64,000 nt of DNA, from NCBI GenBank assembly GCA_000708835.1, contig DF237393.1, forward strand, positions 1-64,000, written 5' to 3'. The translations under genes were made by a program, and so were the position numbers. This DNA is from Klebsormidium nitens (Eukaryota > Streptophyta > Klebsormidiophyceae > Klebsormidiales > Klebsormidiaceae). The notes under the pieces were generated by a model. The model did not search any database. It saw nothing but the letters and a program-made list of their open reading frames with translations, and had not been told where the DNA came from. The stretch's first letter is position 1. Each line of letters begins with the position of its first letter. Shown one piece after another: positions 23,901 through 36,600 of this stretch.

Positions 23901-25032
23901 GGTTTGTACAACCTGCCACGTGTCACTCTGATGGCCAAATGTTCCTTTCCGATATCCAAGTTTATCAATGGCCCATGCGCAATACACAAAGGCCCGCACA
24001 GAAGCATGGAGAAACAGGAGGAAAATGCTGAACCCTGCACCTCGACTTTGTGTCCTCATTCACTGTCAATAAAGTTTTACCGTGCAGCCTATGTTTTTGT
24101 GTTCACGCCCATTGTGAACTTTCCCGCTGACCTGATTTCTTCTGTATCCAAGGTCGAGGTTAAGGTCTTGCCAGTCCTGCTCATTACCTGCGCAGTAAGT
24201 GTGTTCTAAAAGCTTTGCCCTTGCCCTTGTCAATCAGGGCCTGAAAGGCAGCGACAGGATGTTTTACGAGCTTCTTACGAGGGAAGGCTGGCCTTGCCGC
24301 TTCGTTCCAATTCTTCTCGTGAGCAAATGGGACCGGGACTTCTTGGATCACGAGTGTGTTGTGGAAGTTCTCTCTTTCACAAACGAGGATTACAAGTTTC
24401 TGACAGTAAGCGAGCTTTTCTTACTCTTGCTTGTAGAATTTCTTCTCCTTCGTTGCCCGGGCTGACAGCGTCTGAGAGCAGCCACTTTTGCTTGCCAAAT
24501 ACCGTTGGATCTATGTGCAACGATCGGTCTTTCCGTGTAATATTGCCCGGCTCCAAGCACGCACTTTTCAGACACATACGTCAGCCGAGTAGGAGGACAT
24601 GTGACTTTTATACCCGTGAAACTTTCAAACAGCTTTTCAGTTACAACCGGAACTTCCTGTGAATGAGCTTTGACCGTGCAGGAGGAGAGAGACAACCAGC
24701 CAGCCCTTGGATACAAAGTCAAGATTCCGTTCATGTGGTACAACGAGGACAATTACGGGAGGCTCCTGCAGAACCTGGAGACTGGGGAACGATTCCTTGG
24801 GAACTCCTCTGTACCCGGGAAAGAGCTCAAAATCTACCTTCAAGCAGCGATGATTGTGGACTTACGACCGGTTAAAGCGGCCGGGGGGCCTGTCACTGTA
24901 GCGAACAAGGAAGATGAGGAGGAGGACGAAGGCATATGGTGGGAGTATTGGTCAGGGGACGATGACCCTCTCGAGGAGGAGAGCGACGAGCATTTCTTTA
25001 AAACCAGTGCGTGGCGCGAGTCGTTTAAGTAG
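20929..25032 (+). CDS. 2-oxoglutarate/Fe(II) oxygenase, tandem copy 2, frameshifted in exon 1
   Basis: The exon order matches copy 1: 20929-21745, 22131-22349, 22553-22646, 23204-23520, 23749-23901, 24238-24405 and 24682-25032. Exon 1 changes frame at about 21425-21437. The first frame meets TAA just after GRTYHGETLE, whereas homology to copy 3 continues in the next frame with NKLGWLCHVAEDY. Copy 2 has one extra base relative to copy 3 in the stretch CACGGGGAAACCC. Apart from this the gene looks intact: HxD in RPHVDTP, distal His in CPHEIKPV, Arg in SGRRVTLTYH, and an acidic tail ending SDEHFFKTSAWRESFK. Either the copy is a pseudogene or the base is a homopolymer error. Intron 1 has a GC donor. 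The 5' part before MEPC (21205) resembles a targeting peptide. Confidence 0.75.
21746..22130 (+). other. GC-AG intron 1 of oxygenase copy 2
   Basis: Exon 1 ends GGCCAG followed by GCAAGC. The equivalent site in copy 3 is GGTCAG followed by GTAGAA. Both splice in phase 0 to the homologous exon 2, and no in-phase GT donor of comparable quality lies nearby. The acceptor is TTTCGTAG. Confidence 0.65.
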
Positions 25033-25597
25033 ACCAGCCGTAAAAAGAAAACTGATGGAAGTCACATGCAAGGAGGCAATCAAACGCAATTCTTGACTTG
25101 CCTTTAATGTTCGAGTTTGTGGCTTGCTGGTGATGACTCGTGTGAAACGAGTTCTCTGAAAGCGTACGAATCCTTTTTCAATGAAGAGAAAAGATGGATT
25201 GTAATGTCCACTGATATCTAAAGGCAAGTGAAGAGTAAGGGACAAATGTATAACCGCTTCCGACGGACCTGCTGCCGCCGCCGTAACGAAATGAACTAGG
25301 GCCGCGCTCCGCGACCGTGTCCGATTGCACCGGCCGGGGCGGTTGCGCCGCCTTTTACTCGGCGGGACGCGTGACCGTCAGCCGGGCGCGTACAGGAATA
25401 GTGCTTGCCGATTCAGTCAGTGCGTAGTAAGCCTTTTGACCTGAGTGGAAGCTTACCTATGCCAAAATTTTACGGCGGCGCTCGTGCACCGCGCGCGTGG
25501 CCATACCCTTAAAAGTACTGGTAAACCCATGACCTGTCTTCGACTGTCCACTGAGCTTATCACTATTCTTCCCTGGTTTGAAAGAAGCAGCTTATTC

Positions 25598-25635
25598 GGA
25601 TAAAATACTGTAAAATTTGGATAAAATACTGTAAA
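25598..25635. repeat. 17-bp direct repeat, period 21
   Basis: GGATAAAATACTGTAAA occurs at 25598-25614 and again, perfectly, at 25619-25635, about 320 bp upstream of oxygenase copy 3. AT-rich, in a GC-rich neighbourhood. Confidence 0.8.
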
Positions 25636-25876
25636 CAGTGTATGTGTGTGGGAGTCAGCACTCCTCAGGAGCCAGAGTCCGAGCTGGCGCGGCTCGCCGC
25701 ACTACCGCGTCTCGCACCGGACCGGACGCTTTCGATCTGCAAATTGACACCGTCCGATGGGAGTCGGACGCCCAAACCCTCCACACGTACTGAGCCGGGT
25801 CCGACGAAAGCGCGCGTGCCTGGGACGGTGGCCGGTCGGACGAGCTCAAGCCCTGTAGCCTGCATTTCATTCCTGT

Positions 25877-25908
25877 AGTGGCGTCCATGTCCAGTGGCGT
25901 CCATGTCC
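25877..25908. repeat. Perfect 16-bp tandem repeat, two units
   Basis: AGTGGCGTCCATGTCC is repeated head to tail without mismatch, just upstream of the start of oxygenase copy 3. Confidence 0.85.
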
Positions 25909-25957
25909 AGTACGTGGCCTCTTCAAATCACATCTGACTTCTTTACTGCCTACCTTG

Positions 25958-28900
25958 ATGGCTCGGAGAACAGGTGGTTTGCGTTCAGGGCACTCCTTTG
26001 TACGGTGCGCTTGGTCTTGCTTGAAGCAGCGCACCCTTTGGGCCAGTCTCGCCGCAGCCCCGCTTGAAGCCCGGGGCTCTTGCACTTCAACGTCAGCTAG
26101 AGCATCAGGGGCAAGCACAGAAGCAGATAGTGTACAGCAAAAAGGTGGCCTGCCGGCGCATATGGAGCCCTGCACATACTTGAGCTCGGTTGATGAGTAT
26201 CTCAAGCTGGAGAAAGCTCTGAAAACCGGCAAGGAGAAAGAACCCGGTCCATCTCAGATGTGGGAGTGGAAAAGAACCGCGGAAGGAGTTGAAACCATGG
26301 TTATGAAACGAAAGTGGAAAACTTATCATACCATCAAAGACGTTTTGATGCAGGTTCGGGAGGGTCGAAACTTTGATGGAGTGCCCTTGAGGAACAAGCT
26401 AGGCTGGGTATGCTACGTGGCAGAGCAATATAAGTCTTATCATGATCTGGACTATGGGGTTTTTGAGGCTGAGGGAGACCTGATGTGGGATTACAAACAG
26501 TGTGACGAGATGTGCTCAGGACTGAAGCTAAACTTTAGCAAGGTGAAAGTGCATCTAGACTGGGCGGCAGGCTATGCAAAGGCGATTGACAAGGGCAAAA
26601 GCCGTTTCTGTTACGGAGGAGCGGACAATCTCCATCCCCACGACTTGAAGTTTGCCAGGTTGCATGTCATAGCTGAGGGAACCCCAAGCGACGGTCAGGT
26701 AGAACAACAGTCACAAGCGTTATATCTTGTAGACAATCTTGCAAGCTCCGTTGCAGGAGTAGTTTAGATCCATGATTGGACTCCTGCTTGTTTCATTCAA
26801 TCCGCTTTCGACGAGCAGAGCTGTCAGTCTTATGGAAAAGATTGCAAAGCCTTCCTTACATCTATTTTGAAATTTGCGGGACGAAATCAAGCCGAGTATG
26901 ATGAGGGTTGGTCGTCTTGCCTGCAGTTCCTGCAGCAACACGTTACCGAGATTTACACCGGCCCAACATCTGCTCTGCCACAGGCTTGCTCTTGAGTGAC
27001 TACTTGAGCTCACAACCGGCTTCTTTCTCAGGAAGCTTCAAAAGATGGTCTGGAAATGCCGTTTTCGGAGTTGGACGTCAACACGATGGAGCGCTGCTGT
27101 TCCCCGGCCCCGTATGGGAACCTCCTGAACGAGTCCACGCAAGTGAACCCTGCAGTACGCAAAGCTCTGGGCGCCCGCTTTGTGGTTGCGAAGGCTGACG
27201 TCACCAAGAGCAACGATGACGACTGGGACCCGAGACGTAGCCACGAGGTGAGGGGTGTTGTCATTATTCAGTAGTCCATTGGAAGCTATCCGACGCTATC
27301 TGCAGTGCAGTCTGGCTGATTTTGAAAAATCGAAAGAATCGTAGGACAGTAGTAGAGCAGTAGCAAGATTAATCATTGCCGGAGATGCTAGCTTTGTCAA
27401 GCATGCGGTAAAGTGGTGAAATTTGCTTATTTTTTTACACTGTGCATCACTTTGCCGTCAACGCAACTCAACTGTGCCTATTCAACCGCCCCAACACCTC
27501 TAATTCGGGGTCGTAAAATGTCCGAACGTTTCCCCTTTTGCACCTCCAGGATTGTACTCTGTCCACCGTTTCACAATGTTCGAATCTGCGAATCTGCAGG
27601 AAAGCAACTCTCGAAACCCAGTTGGTTCGCTCACAAGGGGAGATGACGGAATCTAGAATCCAGGAGGGAAGAGTCTGAGACGGCATGGTGCGTGCTGCTT
27701 GCAGATCTTTTTTGAGACGAGGATCCGCGCGGCGGTGATGGAAAGGCTGTGCTTCTATCAAAAGGTTTACCTGGAGCCCTACAAGCTCAACATCTACGGT
27801 GGGCTTTCAGAAAGTTTGCGATGCGAGTACTTTCCCGGAGTTTGCAGAGGCTTAGCAAACCTTCAATGATCAGAACTCACGAGTCATACCGACTGACTTA
27901 GCCTTGGCTAGGTCTCAAAGAGTGTTCTTGAATCTAATTTCGTTTCTAGTGCCTCTGATTTAAGAAAGAAAGATCAAGGCCAGAGTAAGTGACGGTGCGC
28001 GTCAGCTTCTTGCGTTCATCTGTGTCTACACGGTCTCAGTGCCAAGCAGAGCACAATCCGTCAGCCTTTCCGGTTGACAAGCCGCTCACGGAGGCAAGCT
28101 CGACGTCCGACTTCAAATTCTCAGCGCAAATATTTGTTGGGCAGACAAGCTTTCGCGCTACAGAGCGCAGGATTTTTCTCGTACTTCCTCTCTATCCACT
28201 ACCTCGCAAAAGGGGGTCGCCTCCCCTTCAACCTTCGTTCTTCGGGAGGCTTTTATTGTCCTTACCAAAGCGATTGGCTCACAGAGCCAGCGCCTGTCGT
28301 GGTGTGCAAAGCGGCGGCCAACGTTTTGATTCGCATTTTACATCACAGGCCCCGGGGACTTCTTCCGGCCGCACGTGGACACCCCAGTCGACCCGGAGCT
28401 CTTTGTGGGCACGGTTGTTGTTTGCCTCCCGGCGGAGTTCACCGGAGGAGAGCTAATCGTGACGCACGGAAGAATTACCCAGACGTTTGACTTCGCAACT
28501 AGGTCCGGCGAGAGAAACGTGTTCCAGTTTGCGGCGTTCTTCGGCGACTGCCCGCACGAGATCAGGCCAGTTACGAGCGGGCGCCGCGTCACGCTGACGT
28601 ATCACATCCTGCGCGAGCGGTGCCCGTATCCTGGAGAAAAGAACTTCGAAGAAAGTGCTTACACGGTCAGTCTGCTGACATTGATTTGTGCAAGGATGAA
28701 GCCTATCCTGCAGCATACTTATTGGATTTATAAGCCAATGCTTTCAAGGCGTTCAAGTTTGAACAAAACGACGAAAGTTGATCAGGTGCTTTATTTAATA
28801 GCCGCTGATCACTGTGGCTTTGGATAATTTTCGTTTACATCTTTATGTGAGCGAAACTTGTTGACCTACATCTTTCGCGGCCGCCGCGGTCATCGACTTT

Positions 28901-30314
28901 CAGACTCCTCTCCCTGCAGATTTGGAACGGTCAACTTTCCTTTGTTACCTTCACAACAAAAACCTCGTCGTCTCTGAGGTGCGAAGTTTCTTCTGTGCAG
29001 GATTTCAGATTCCCGGTGCAATCGGACGAGTCTCGCCAGGAGACGGTCCGTGAACAGTTCAAGGCTGAGCTGCGGACGCTGTCATCTCTCGGGCTGCCGT
29101 ACGTGGGCTTCCTCCTCCAGCACGAGTACACGCAGAGCGGGGCGGTCAAAGAGGTAAAAAGAACGCCACGTGGCAAAATGGGCATTTCCCACGATCTTTG
29201 AAACTGCGGGGAGCCTTCAGGGCTCGGCGTGCTGACAAGATTGTAGCAATGGTACATACATATAAACCAAAGTTTACGTCTGTCGGGAAAATGTTGGTTC
29301 TGCTGCGCCCAGAAACGAGTCTACTTGCGCGCGCATGCAGGGGTTGAAGGGCAGCGACAGGATGTTCCACGAGCTGCTGACGTCGGAGGGCTGGCCCTGC
29401 CGCTTCGTCCCGGTCCTCCTCGTCAGCAAACGGGACCGGGACTGGTGGGAGCGCCATTCGTCCGCCCACGAGTGTGAGGTTGAAGTCCTCTCGTTCAGGA
29501 ACCAGGACTACGAATTTCTAAGCGTGAGTGATATTGGGAATCATATTCGGGCGGACCGCAAAAGTTCCGTTCTGGCTGGGGGACAACTGACAACCGCTGC
29601 CAGCCGTCCAGATTATGACGTCAAAACATGAAGTATACAGCTTTTTCTCATCGCTTGAGTAGGTGCGGCTTTTCTGAACCTGGTAACGAAGTCTGTCACG
29701 CCAAGGTTTGCGACCTCCTGCCTACACCTTGCAGAATGGAGTCTCTATTTTCATATCGGACGCTAGCACTGCCACTGCGACCGTTGCACAATCGTGCACT
29801 TCGCCTGGACTGAATGCTTTTCATCTCGTATATCCTTGGTATTTAGGTTACCTGCAACTACTCTTAAGTACAGCATTTGACAAAATCTTGAAGGCACAGG
29901 AAAGCGCTTTCCCAACGAGATTGGCTTTCTTTAAAATTTGTGGCGGATTCGCAGGGCTACACGGACGAACAGCCGGCGCTCGATTACAAGTCGCCGATTC
30001 CGTTCACGTGGTACAACGAGAGGCATTCTGGGCGGCTGCTGCAAAATCTGGAGCGCGGGGAGAAGTTTCTGGGGAACTCAACGGTGCCCGGGAAGGAGCT
30101 CCGGATATACCTTCAGACAGTGATGATTGTGGACCTGCGACCGGAGGAGAATAATTGGATGGCTGCCAAAGCAACTGACCAGCCTAACCTTGATGACGCG
30201 GGGGAAGAAAGCGAGGAGGAAGAATGGTCGTACGAAGACATAGAAGAGGACGACAACCGTTACTTCGATAGCAGCGCATGGAGACGGGTTTTCAAAAAGC
30301 ACGATGATTGGTAA
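25958..30314 (+). CDS. 2-oxoglutarate/Fe(II) oxygenase, tandem copy 3 (intact)
   Basis: Seven in-phase exons: 25958-26698, 27032-27247, 27705-27798, 28349-28665, 29001-29153, 29341-29523 and 29955-30314, 687 aa. Exons 3 (94 nt), 4 (317) and 5 (153) have the same lengths as in copy 2; exons 3 and 5 also match copy 1. Iron ligands are H359 and D361 (RPHVDTP) and H420 (CPHEIRPV), with R430 for 2-oxoglutarate, so this copy should be catalytically competent. The exon 1 domain starts at MEPC (26162) and includes LGWVCYVAEQY and VKVHLDWAAGYAKAI. A basic, acid-poor stretch precedes it and could target an organelle. The C-terminus is acidic and ends FDSSAWRRVFKKHDDW. The organisation (APFG-like block, YKL block, HxD, TSGxR) resembles a family frequent in fungi that is usually annotated only as Fe2OG dioxygenase. 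Reaction target unknown. Confidence 0.85.
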
Positions 30315-30685
30315 AAGAAGAGTGAGAGAACAAGATACGAGGATTCACTGGCTACAATCCATTTCTGTGCATCAAAGGTTGCATTCTATCCATCTAACGA
30401 GCCATTGTCGATCATCGGCATCAGTGCTTAATATTTCTCATGATGATGCGCACCACTGTAATAGTTAAAGAATAGTGTTGCCACATTTAAGCCTCATGCA
30501 CGAGCTGTAAATGCCCCGGCTTTGCTCGATTCTCCAATTATGCATAAAGAATAGGCATTCATCGCAACTAGAAATCCTCGGACGGTAGACTCATATCTCA
30601 ACTCCTCAATCATGTTTGATGATGCGCAATAAAGAGCGTCAGTGCAACTTGGGCCGGCAGCCACAATATGTCCATAGTTCAATGA
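30315..30685. other. Convergent 3' ends
   Basis: A 371-bp spacer between the stop of oxygenase copy 3 (+) and the stop of the large coiled-coil gene (-). An AATAAA lies near 30627 on the plus strand. Nothing else was seen. Confidence 0.6.
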
Positions 30686-33600
30686 CTAAAGCTGGCCCTT
30701 AGGCACTTTTCTACCCGTTGAGGGCCTTTGCGGCCGTTCGCTAAGAAGCACCGACTTTCCTTTTGGCATACTCTGCGTTCCCAGCTTTGCGTCGTACGCC
30801 GATTGTGGTCTACTTGAATTCAGATACTGCAAGGTAGCCCCTTTCGTCAAGGACGACGCTGCAAACGTCCACTGAAGAGCGTCCCCCGACGGCTTTCGGT
30901 TACCCGCCGGTGCCGTTCCGGCCCTCGTTTCCGGAACAACAGGTGACCGGAGCTCGAGTTCCGGCCTAGAAATGCTGACCGTCTGCCCGTAGCTTGTTGG
31001 GCTGGAGGTGTTTCCGTCGGTCTCATTTGTCTCGGGCACATAGCCGGTTGATGCCGATGCTCGTTGCCGCACCGGGCTTTCTGTGCTGGACTTCCGCCCT
31101 GCCCTGCCCGCTAAAAGGCGCTCGGAGGAGAGTGATTGGGCTTCGGTTGAATCATTCGCAGCCCCGGGGGTTCCGAGGCGGGACGAGCGCAGGGGAGAGG
31201 ATCCTGACGGACGGCGCGTGCCGTCTGATCCGAGTTTCGCGTGGCCGCTGCAGCAGGGATGGTTGATCAGGATGCGGTTCTGCTTTTGATAACGCCCGGA
31301 GAATTTACGTGAAGAGATGTTGCCATATCCCGACCCCTCTTAAGAATTCAGGGCAGAGTGTTGGAAGGACGGCCTTTGTCCAAAGACGGCACTTCTTGTC
31401 AGAAGGCATGTCTAATTGATCCTTGGTGCTCCTCAAAAACTCTACAAGCAGATGTTCCGCCTACAAATTAATTCTCTGCCAGCAAATGGAGTCTCTGCCG
31501 ACAGGAATGGCGGAAGAACTTCCAAATTCAGAAGCTCGGGTGGCGGGGTGCAAGCTAGAACAAAGCTGACGCGGATTGTTCCTATGCCCTCGCACAGGGC
31601 AAGCACCTTGGTTTCCCAGACGTTACAAGCATTTTCAAGAGACTTGAGAAGCAGTGCCGTTGCAAGCCACTGGACAAACCACAAGAACGGTGTTGTCCGA
31701 AGGAAAAACCCGGTCCACCAACAGAGCGCTCACTTTTCTGGAGGGGGCCGGCTGCCGTTCCGTTCCGCCTCCATTCCGCTCTCCTCTTCCTCCCGCGCCT
31801 GCAACCGCTCCTCCGCTCTGCGCCGCAGCGCCTTCTCCTTCGCGAGCTTCTGCTCCAGCCGCTCCACTTCCTGAATACACGAGGAGCCGCCACGTGTCAC
31901 CATGACGTCCATAGACTTCTCTTCAGTTGGACTCTTTCCGACTTAAACGAACAGTAACCTCGGCTTCTGATGGTACGAGTCTCTGAATTCAGAATCAAGG
32001 AACTTCTAAGTTGAAGACATTGTAACAAGCGAAAATGATCCAAGAGGCCCCGAGATGTTATATTGCAAGTAGATTATGCCCAAATTCTTGGTCCAAGCAG
32101 TGCATTAAAAATCGCTAGCGCAACTCTGCAACACCAAAGAAGGAACTTTGTCGGAACGTGTTTCTCACCGCCTCTAGTTCCTCCACCCCGGGCTGCTTCT
32201 CCCCAAAGGCGCTCGCCATGGTGTACAGCCGCTCCAGCTTGGCGGCCTGCTTGGCCTCCACGTGGCGCGCAATCCGCGTGTCGTGCTGTTCTAGAGTGTC
32301 CAGCGCGCGCGAGTTTTGAACCTTCCAGGAGAGCAGCTTGGACTTGGTGCGCTTCTGCAGGAGGCAATGGTTCTTTCTTAGGTACAGGTGCCGACTCCTT
32401 GGCATTACTACCGGTAGCCAAGTTGAGCATATTCCATAAGGACTACGTGTGAAGTAGGCAAACAAGATCCTCGCTCGCCTGCTCTACGTTGATGAAACCT
32501 GCATCGGATGCACGCGCCTCGCAAAGTAGCAACAGCATCCTTGAATCCCTTCTAGTCCGCGTGTCAGTCAAACAACCTACCACGTGCGCGAGCTCCTTGG
32601 TGCCCCGCCGCAGTTCCTCCTCGCTCTTGGCGAGCGCCGCGCGTGTGGCCGTGAGCTGCTCCTTGAGCGCGCGCCCGTCGCCCTGCGCGCGCTCGCGCGC
32701 CTCCCAGCCCTCCAGGTCGACCACGCTGCGCTCCTTGCGCACCGCGCGCAGGCTCGCGCGGAACTTGCTGGAGAGGGCCATCAGCCGCAGCTTGCTCAGG
32801 GCGCTGATCTTGGTCACCTGGTCACGCGAGGAAACGATGCTACTTATTCGCCCCTGCTATAACTCAAATCGGTTCTTGATTGTCGACATCCTTTATCTTT
32901 TGGCACACATTAAATTCAGGGCTGAATCCGTTTCTTCCTGATAAAGCCTTGTTTCTCATCGAAGTTGCCGCGTATCAGCTGACATGATCAGGTAGCAAAT
33001 TGGGTCTTCTCTTCAGAATTGATTTCTTGCATTGTGCAGGAGACAAACACGAGGGTTAGAGCTTGGGGGGCTGTTCTTTTTTATGCAACTAAGATCAAAA
33101 GGCCGCCTTCGGTCTTCGGAAAGGCTGTTGATGTCGGACGGCAAGAAGGGATGATAGCTGCTGCCAATATTGATCTTGATGCTTCAGCGAGGGTACTCCT
33201 TTAGAATAGAGGAATACGGACATGCCAACTCAATTCTCGCACCACAATCCCCTCTTTTCAGAAAGTATTGACATTGCTTCACTCAGATCTTTTGGCCCAG
33301 GACACGCCCGGCAAAGTCTTCCTACTTCCACTTCCTCTTCTTTAAGCTACACCTTACATCCTTCGGTCGTAAAGCATCTGTTAAATCGGGGGGTGCCACG
33401 TGGCGCTCACCGAGGCCCGCAGGTCCGCATTCTCCGCGCGCTGCTCCTGCAGTTGCGCCTCCAGCTGCAGCATCCGGATCTGGGGGCTCACGCCCGCGCT
33501 CGCGGCCGCGTGGCCGTCCTCGCGCTGGTAGCTCATGATCTTGAGCACCGTCTCGTTCTTGATGTCTGCGAAAGCTGCACGCAGAAAAGGTCGCAGCTTT

Positions 33601-36600
33601 GGATACAAGAATTGGAAAATCGAAAATGAATTTGGAATTTATAAACTGCTTTCATACCCTAAGCTTGCCGCGGCAAGTAGAGCTAGTGGCGCAGTCGTGA
33701 AAGATTAAGTCGTCGATCTGCCCCTTTGTGAAGAGAGATGCTTCTGTAAGTTTACTGACTGCTTGCTTTTGCGAAGGTATGGGTTTGAGCATACAACACA
33801 CCTTTACCGAATCAAGTTCTAACCAGATAGCTCGAAAAGCTAACGTGCATAGCCTTCGATTAGCTGCTTGAAGTTCAAGGAGCTTGAACGAGAAGGAAGC
33901 AGATGCCTTAAAGTCAGCAGAAGTGGCTCCAGAACAAACCTCCTGGGAACATTGGTACAAGAATATCCTCACCTTGCAGCATCTCGTTGTTCATCTCCTG
34001 TCGCAGCGCCTCCATGTTGCTCTTCTGCGCGGCCACCTCCTTCTCCAACCGCGCGACTTTCTCCGCGCAATCCGCCTCAGCGTCCGCGCGCGCGCGCGCC
34101 GCGTAGTCCTCCACGTGCGCGTCCATGCGCGCGAGCTTCCGCCGCAGAAACGCCAGCTCCAACACCATGTCCAGGCCGCGGTCGCAGATCTGGAAGAGAC
34201 ACGGAAGGGATTCGTTTAGCCAGGAGCTATATGGAGTGCGCGTGAAAACGAGTATTCCTGCGACGAAGATTGAGTCAACCGATACAAAGGGGAGACAAAG
34301 GAGCTCTCACTACAGACACGTGTCTGTGTTGTTCCATTTGACATCTCCTACTACGGGATTGTTTTGTCCCGCATAGTGGTCCCCTGAATCAACAGAGCCT
34401 TTCGATACTTGCTCACCTCCGCTTCCCTGAGCGCTGTGCTCTGCCGCCTCTCGCGCTGCCTTTCCCAGTCCGTCAGCGCGCGATTCTCTTGCTGCGCGAC
34501 CAGACTGCGCGACAGCTCCTGCGCGCGCGCGTACAGCGCGGCCTGCACGATCTCCTGCTGCCGCTTCGCCTGGGACCGAAGAAAGGTAAGGAAGGTAAGT
34601 TCTTCAAACCTTGATGATTTCAAGGCAAAAGCCTTTCAAGATCACAAGTGCAGCTGATTAACGCGGAATCTTCCATTACCATGCGCCTTTCCACCGACAT
34701 CGTCTTAAAATAATCTCCTTCCGCGAAACGGACACTCTTCCCGTGAGTTCAGGTGCAGCTGCGATTGACGCGAGGTTTGTGAGCCATGGTTAAGGGGACT
34801 CATGAGCTCTACTAAATAATGAGTACAAGCTAGCAACGCATGAAGGGCTGTGTTTCGCTGTATCCTGGTACTTCCCATTTCCAGCAAAAGGCAGGGTTAC
34901 CAGTTCGCATCGACCAGGAACAGGTTTACCTGCGACCCCAGTCTCTCCACAAGTGCGCGCGCCGCCTCGCGCACTTTCCACTCCTTCCCCCCGCCTTCCT
35001 CGTCCTCTCTAACGGCGGCAACAACTCCAAGGCCAGGCCCGTCTGGTGTGAATACGCCCAGAGTGACCAGCTCTTCAACAAAGGCAGCCGTCTCGATACG
35101 GGGATCGAACGGTCCTTCCTGCTGGCTGCGATCGCGGCGACCCTTCGAGCGCAGCAGACTGGCGTGCTTGAGTTCCAGGGAGAGGGTGGTCGCCTCCAGG
35201 TGGTGGCGGTCGATGAGGTGCTTCATCTTCCACACCTACGACGAGCGGAAGTATGTTGTAAGGAAGACTTTGGTTCTCATTCTTTTACTGGGTGAGATAG
35301 GAAGGCAGCCCGGGCCCTTTTAATGGCCAAAACGCGATTGTACAGAGAATGAGGTCAGTAAACGCGTTCCGTTTTTCTCATGTCAGACCGCTTGTCAGAT
35401 CAGTGCTGCGGAAATCAACGCCCGGTTCCCGGACTACCCTTGTTTGATAAGAAGAGTCCTCTTGTTTTTGAAGACAAGAAAGGCCGTTTTAGATCCATAT
35501 GTACGGCCCCAACGGCCTAACACCAATCTGACAGCCACTGTCCGGATTGACAAGCAGTCTAGATGAGTACCTCTTTAAAGTCTTCTTCATTTGTTCCATA
35601 ATTGGAGGTCCGAATCATATAGGTAGGTACGAAATCAAGACAGCCAGCTCACTTCTGCCTCCATGCTGCTGATCTCCTTGGTCGCCGTGGCTGGCGGCCG
35701 CACGATGAGCCGCGCTCCGCCGTCCTTCGCACTCTCGAGAGCCTTCGCGGCCGCGAACGTGACATCACCCAGCGGCCGTACCACCAGCTTCTGGAACAGC
35801 TCCGCGCGCGCCATGTGCTCCGCTGACGTCAGCCCCGGGTCGCTCTGAAACCATCCCGGGAGCCGCAGCCGAATGCACTCTTGATAGGGGTTGGTGGACG
35901 GGGCTCGTCGCGAGTCTCGCGGAGCCAAGTCCAGGCTCTGTCTCCCGTTCGAAAGACTTTCGGACGTCCTTTTGCGGCCCTCCAGAGCGTCCGAGAGCGC
36001 AGCTTCGCCGTCCAGAAAGGCCGCCTTCATGTGGGTGTGAACGAGCCGCAGCTCCAGGTGGTAGGCCACCTTCGTGTTGACACGTGTCGGCATCGTAGAG
36101 GCATAGCCCCGATCGTCCCCCAGGGCTGTATCTAGAACGTGTTCCAATCTCTTATCTTCCACAACGATCAACTTCCGCTCTTCCTCAGACAGTGCGCCGA
36201 GGCTCAGCGCCCGCGCGGGCAGAAGCGCGCCGAGTAGCCACGTGTCCACTTTCGGGTTTGAGGGCTTAACCTCGCGCCGCGCGGTTTGCGGTCTGGCGGC
36301 CGTCCGGCTGACGGGCCGTGGGAGCTCGAAAGCGGCCGTTCCCTTCACCCCGACGAACGACTCATCGTCCATCGAAGTGCAGATGCTTCCCAACGCGTCT
36401 TCCCTGACCGCCCGGAGGAATGCCCCGACGTGCGTTGGAAGACGCTCCTCTTGCTCCGGTCTCTCTGACACGACCGCCGACAGTCTCAGCAGCCTCGCCG
36501 CCTCTCTCGCCGCGCCGTCTTTCCCCGCTTTCGTCAGCTGGTCGCGCGACGCCTGCAATACGAGCACGTGCCGCCAATACGCTATGGTGCGCTTCAGCTG

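Larger units (their letters stand above)
25033..25957. promoter_or_regulatory. Spacer and upstream region of oxygenase copy 3
   Basis: No supported gene. It holds a GC-rich block near 25255-25385, a 17-bp direct repeat at 25598-25635 and a perfect 16-bp tandem repeat at 25877-25908 that ends 50 bp before the chosen start of copy 3. These may be promoter elements or 5' UTR. Confidence 0.45.
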
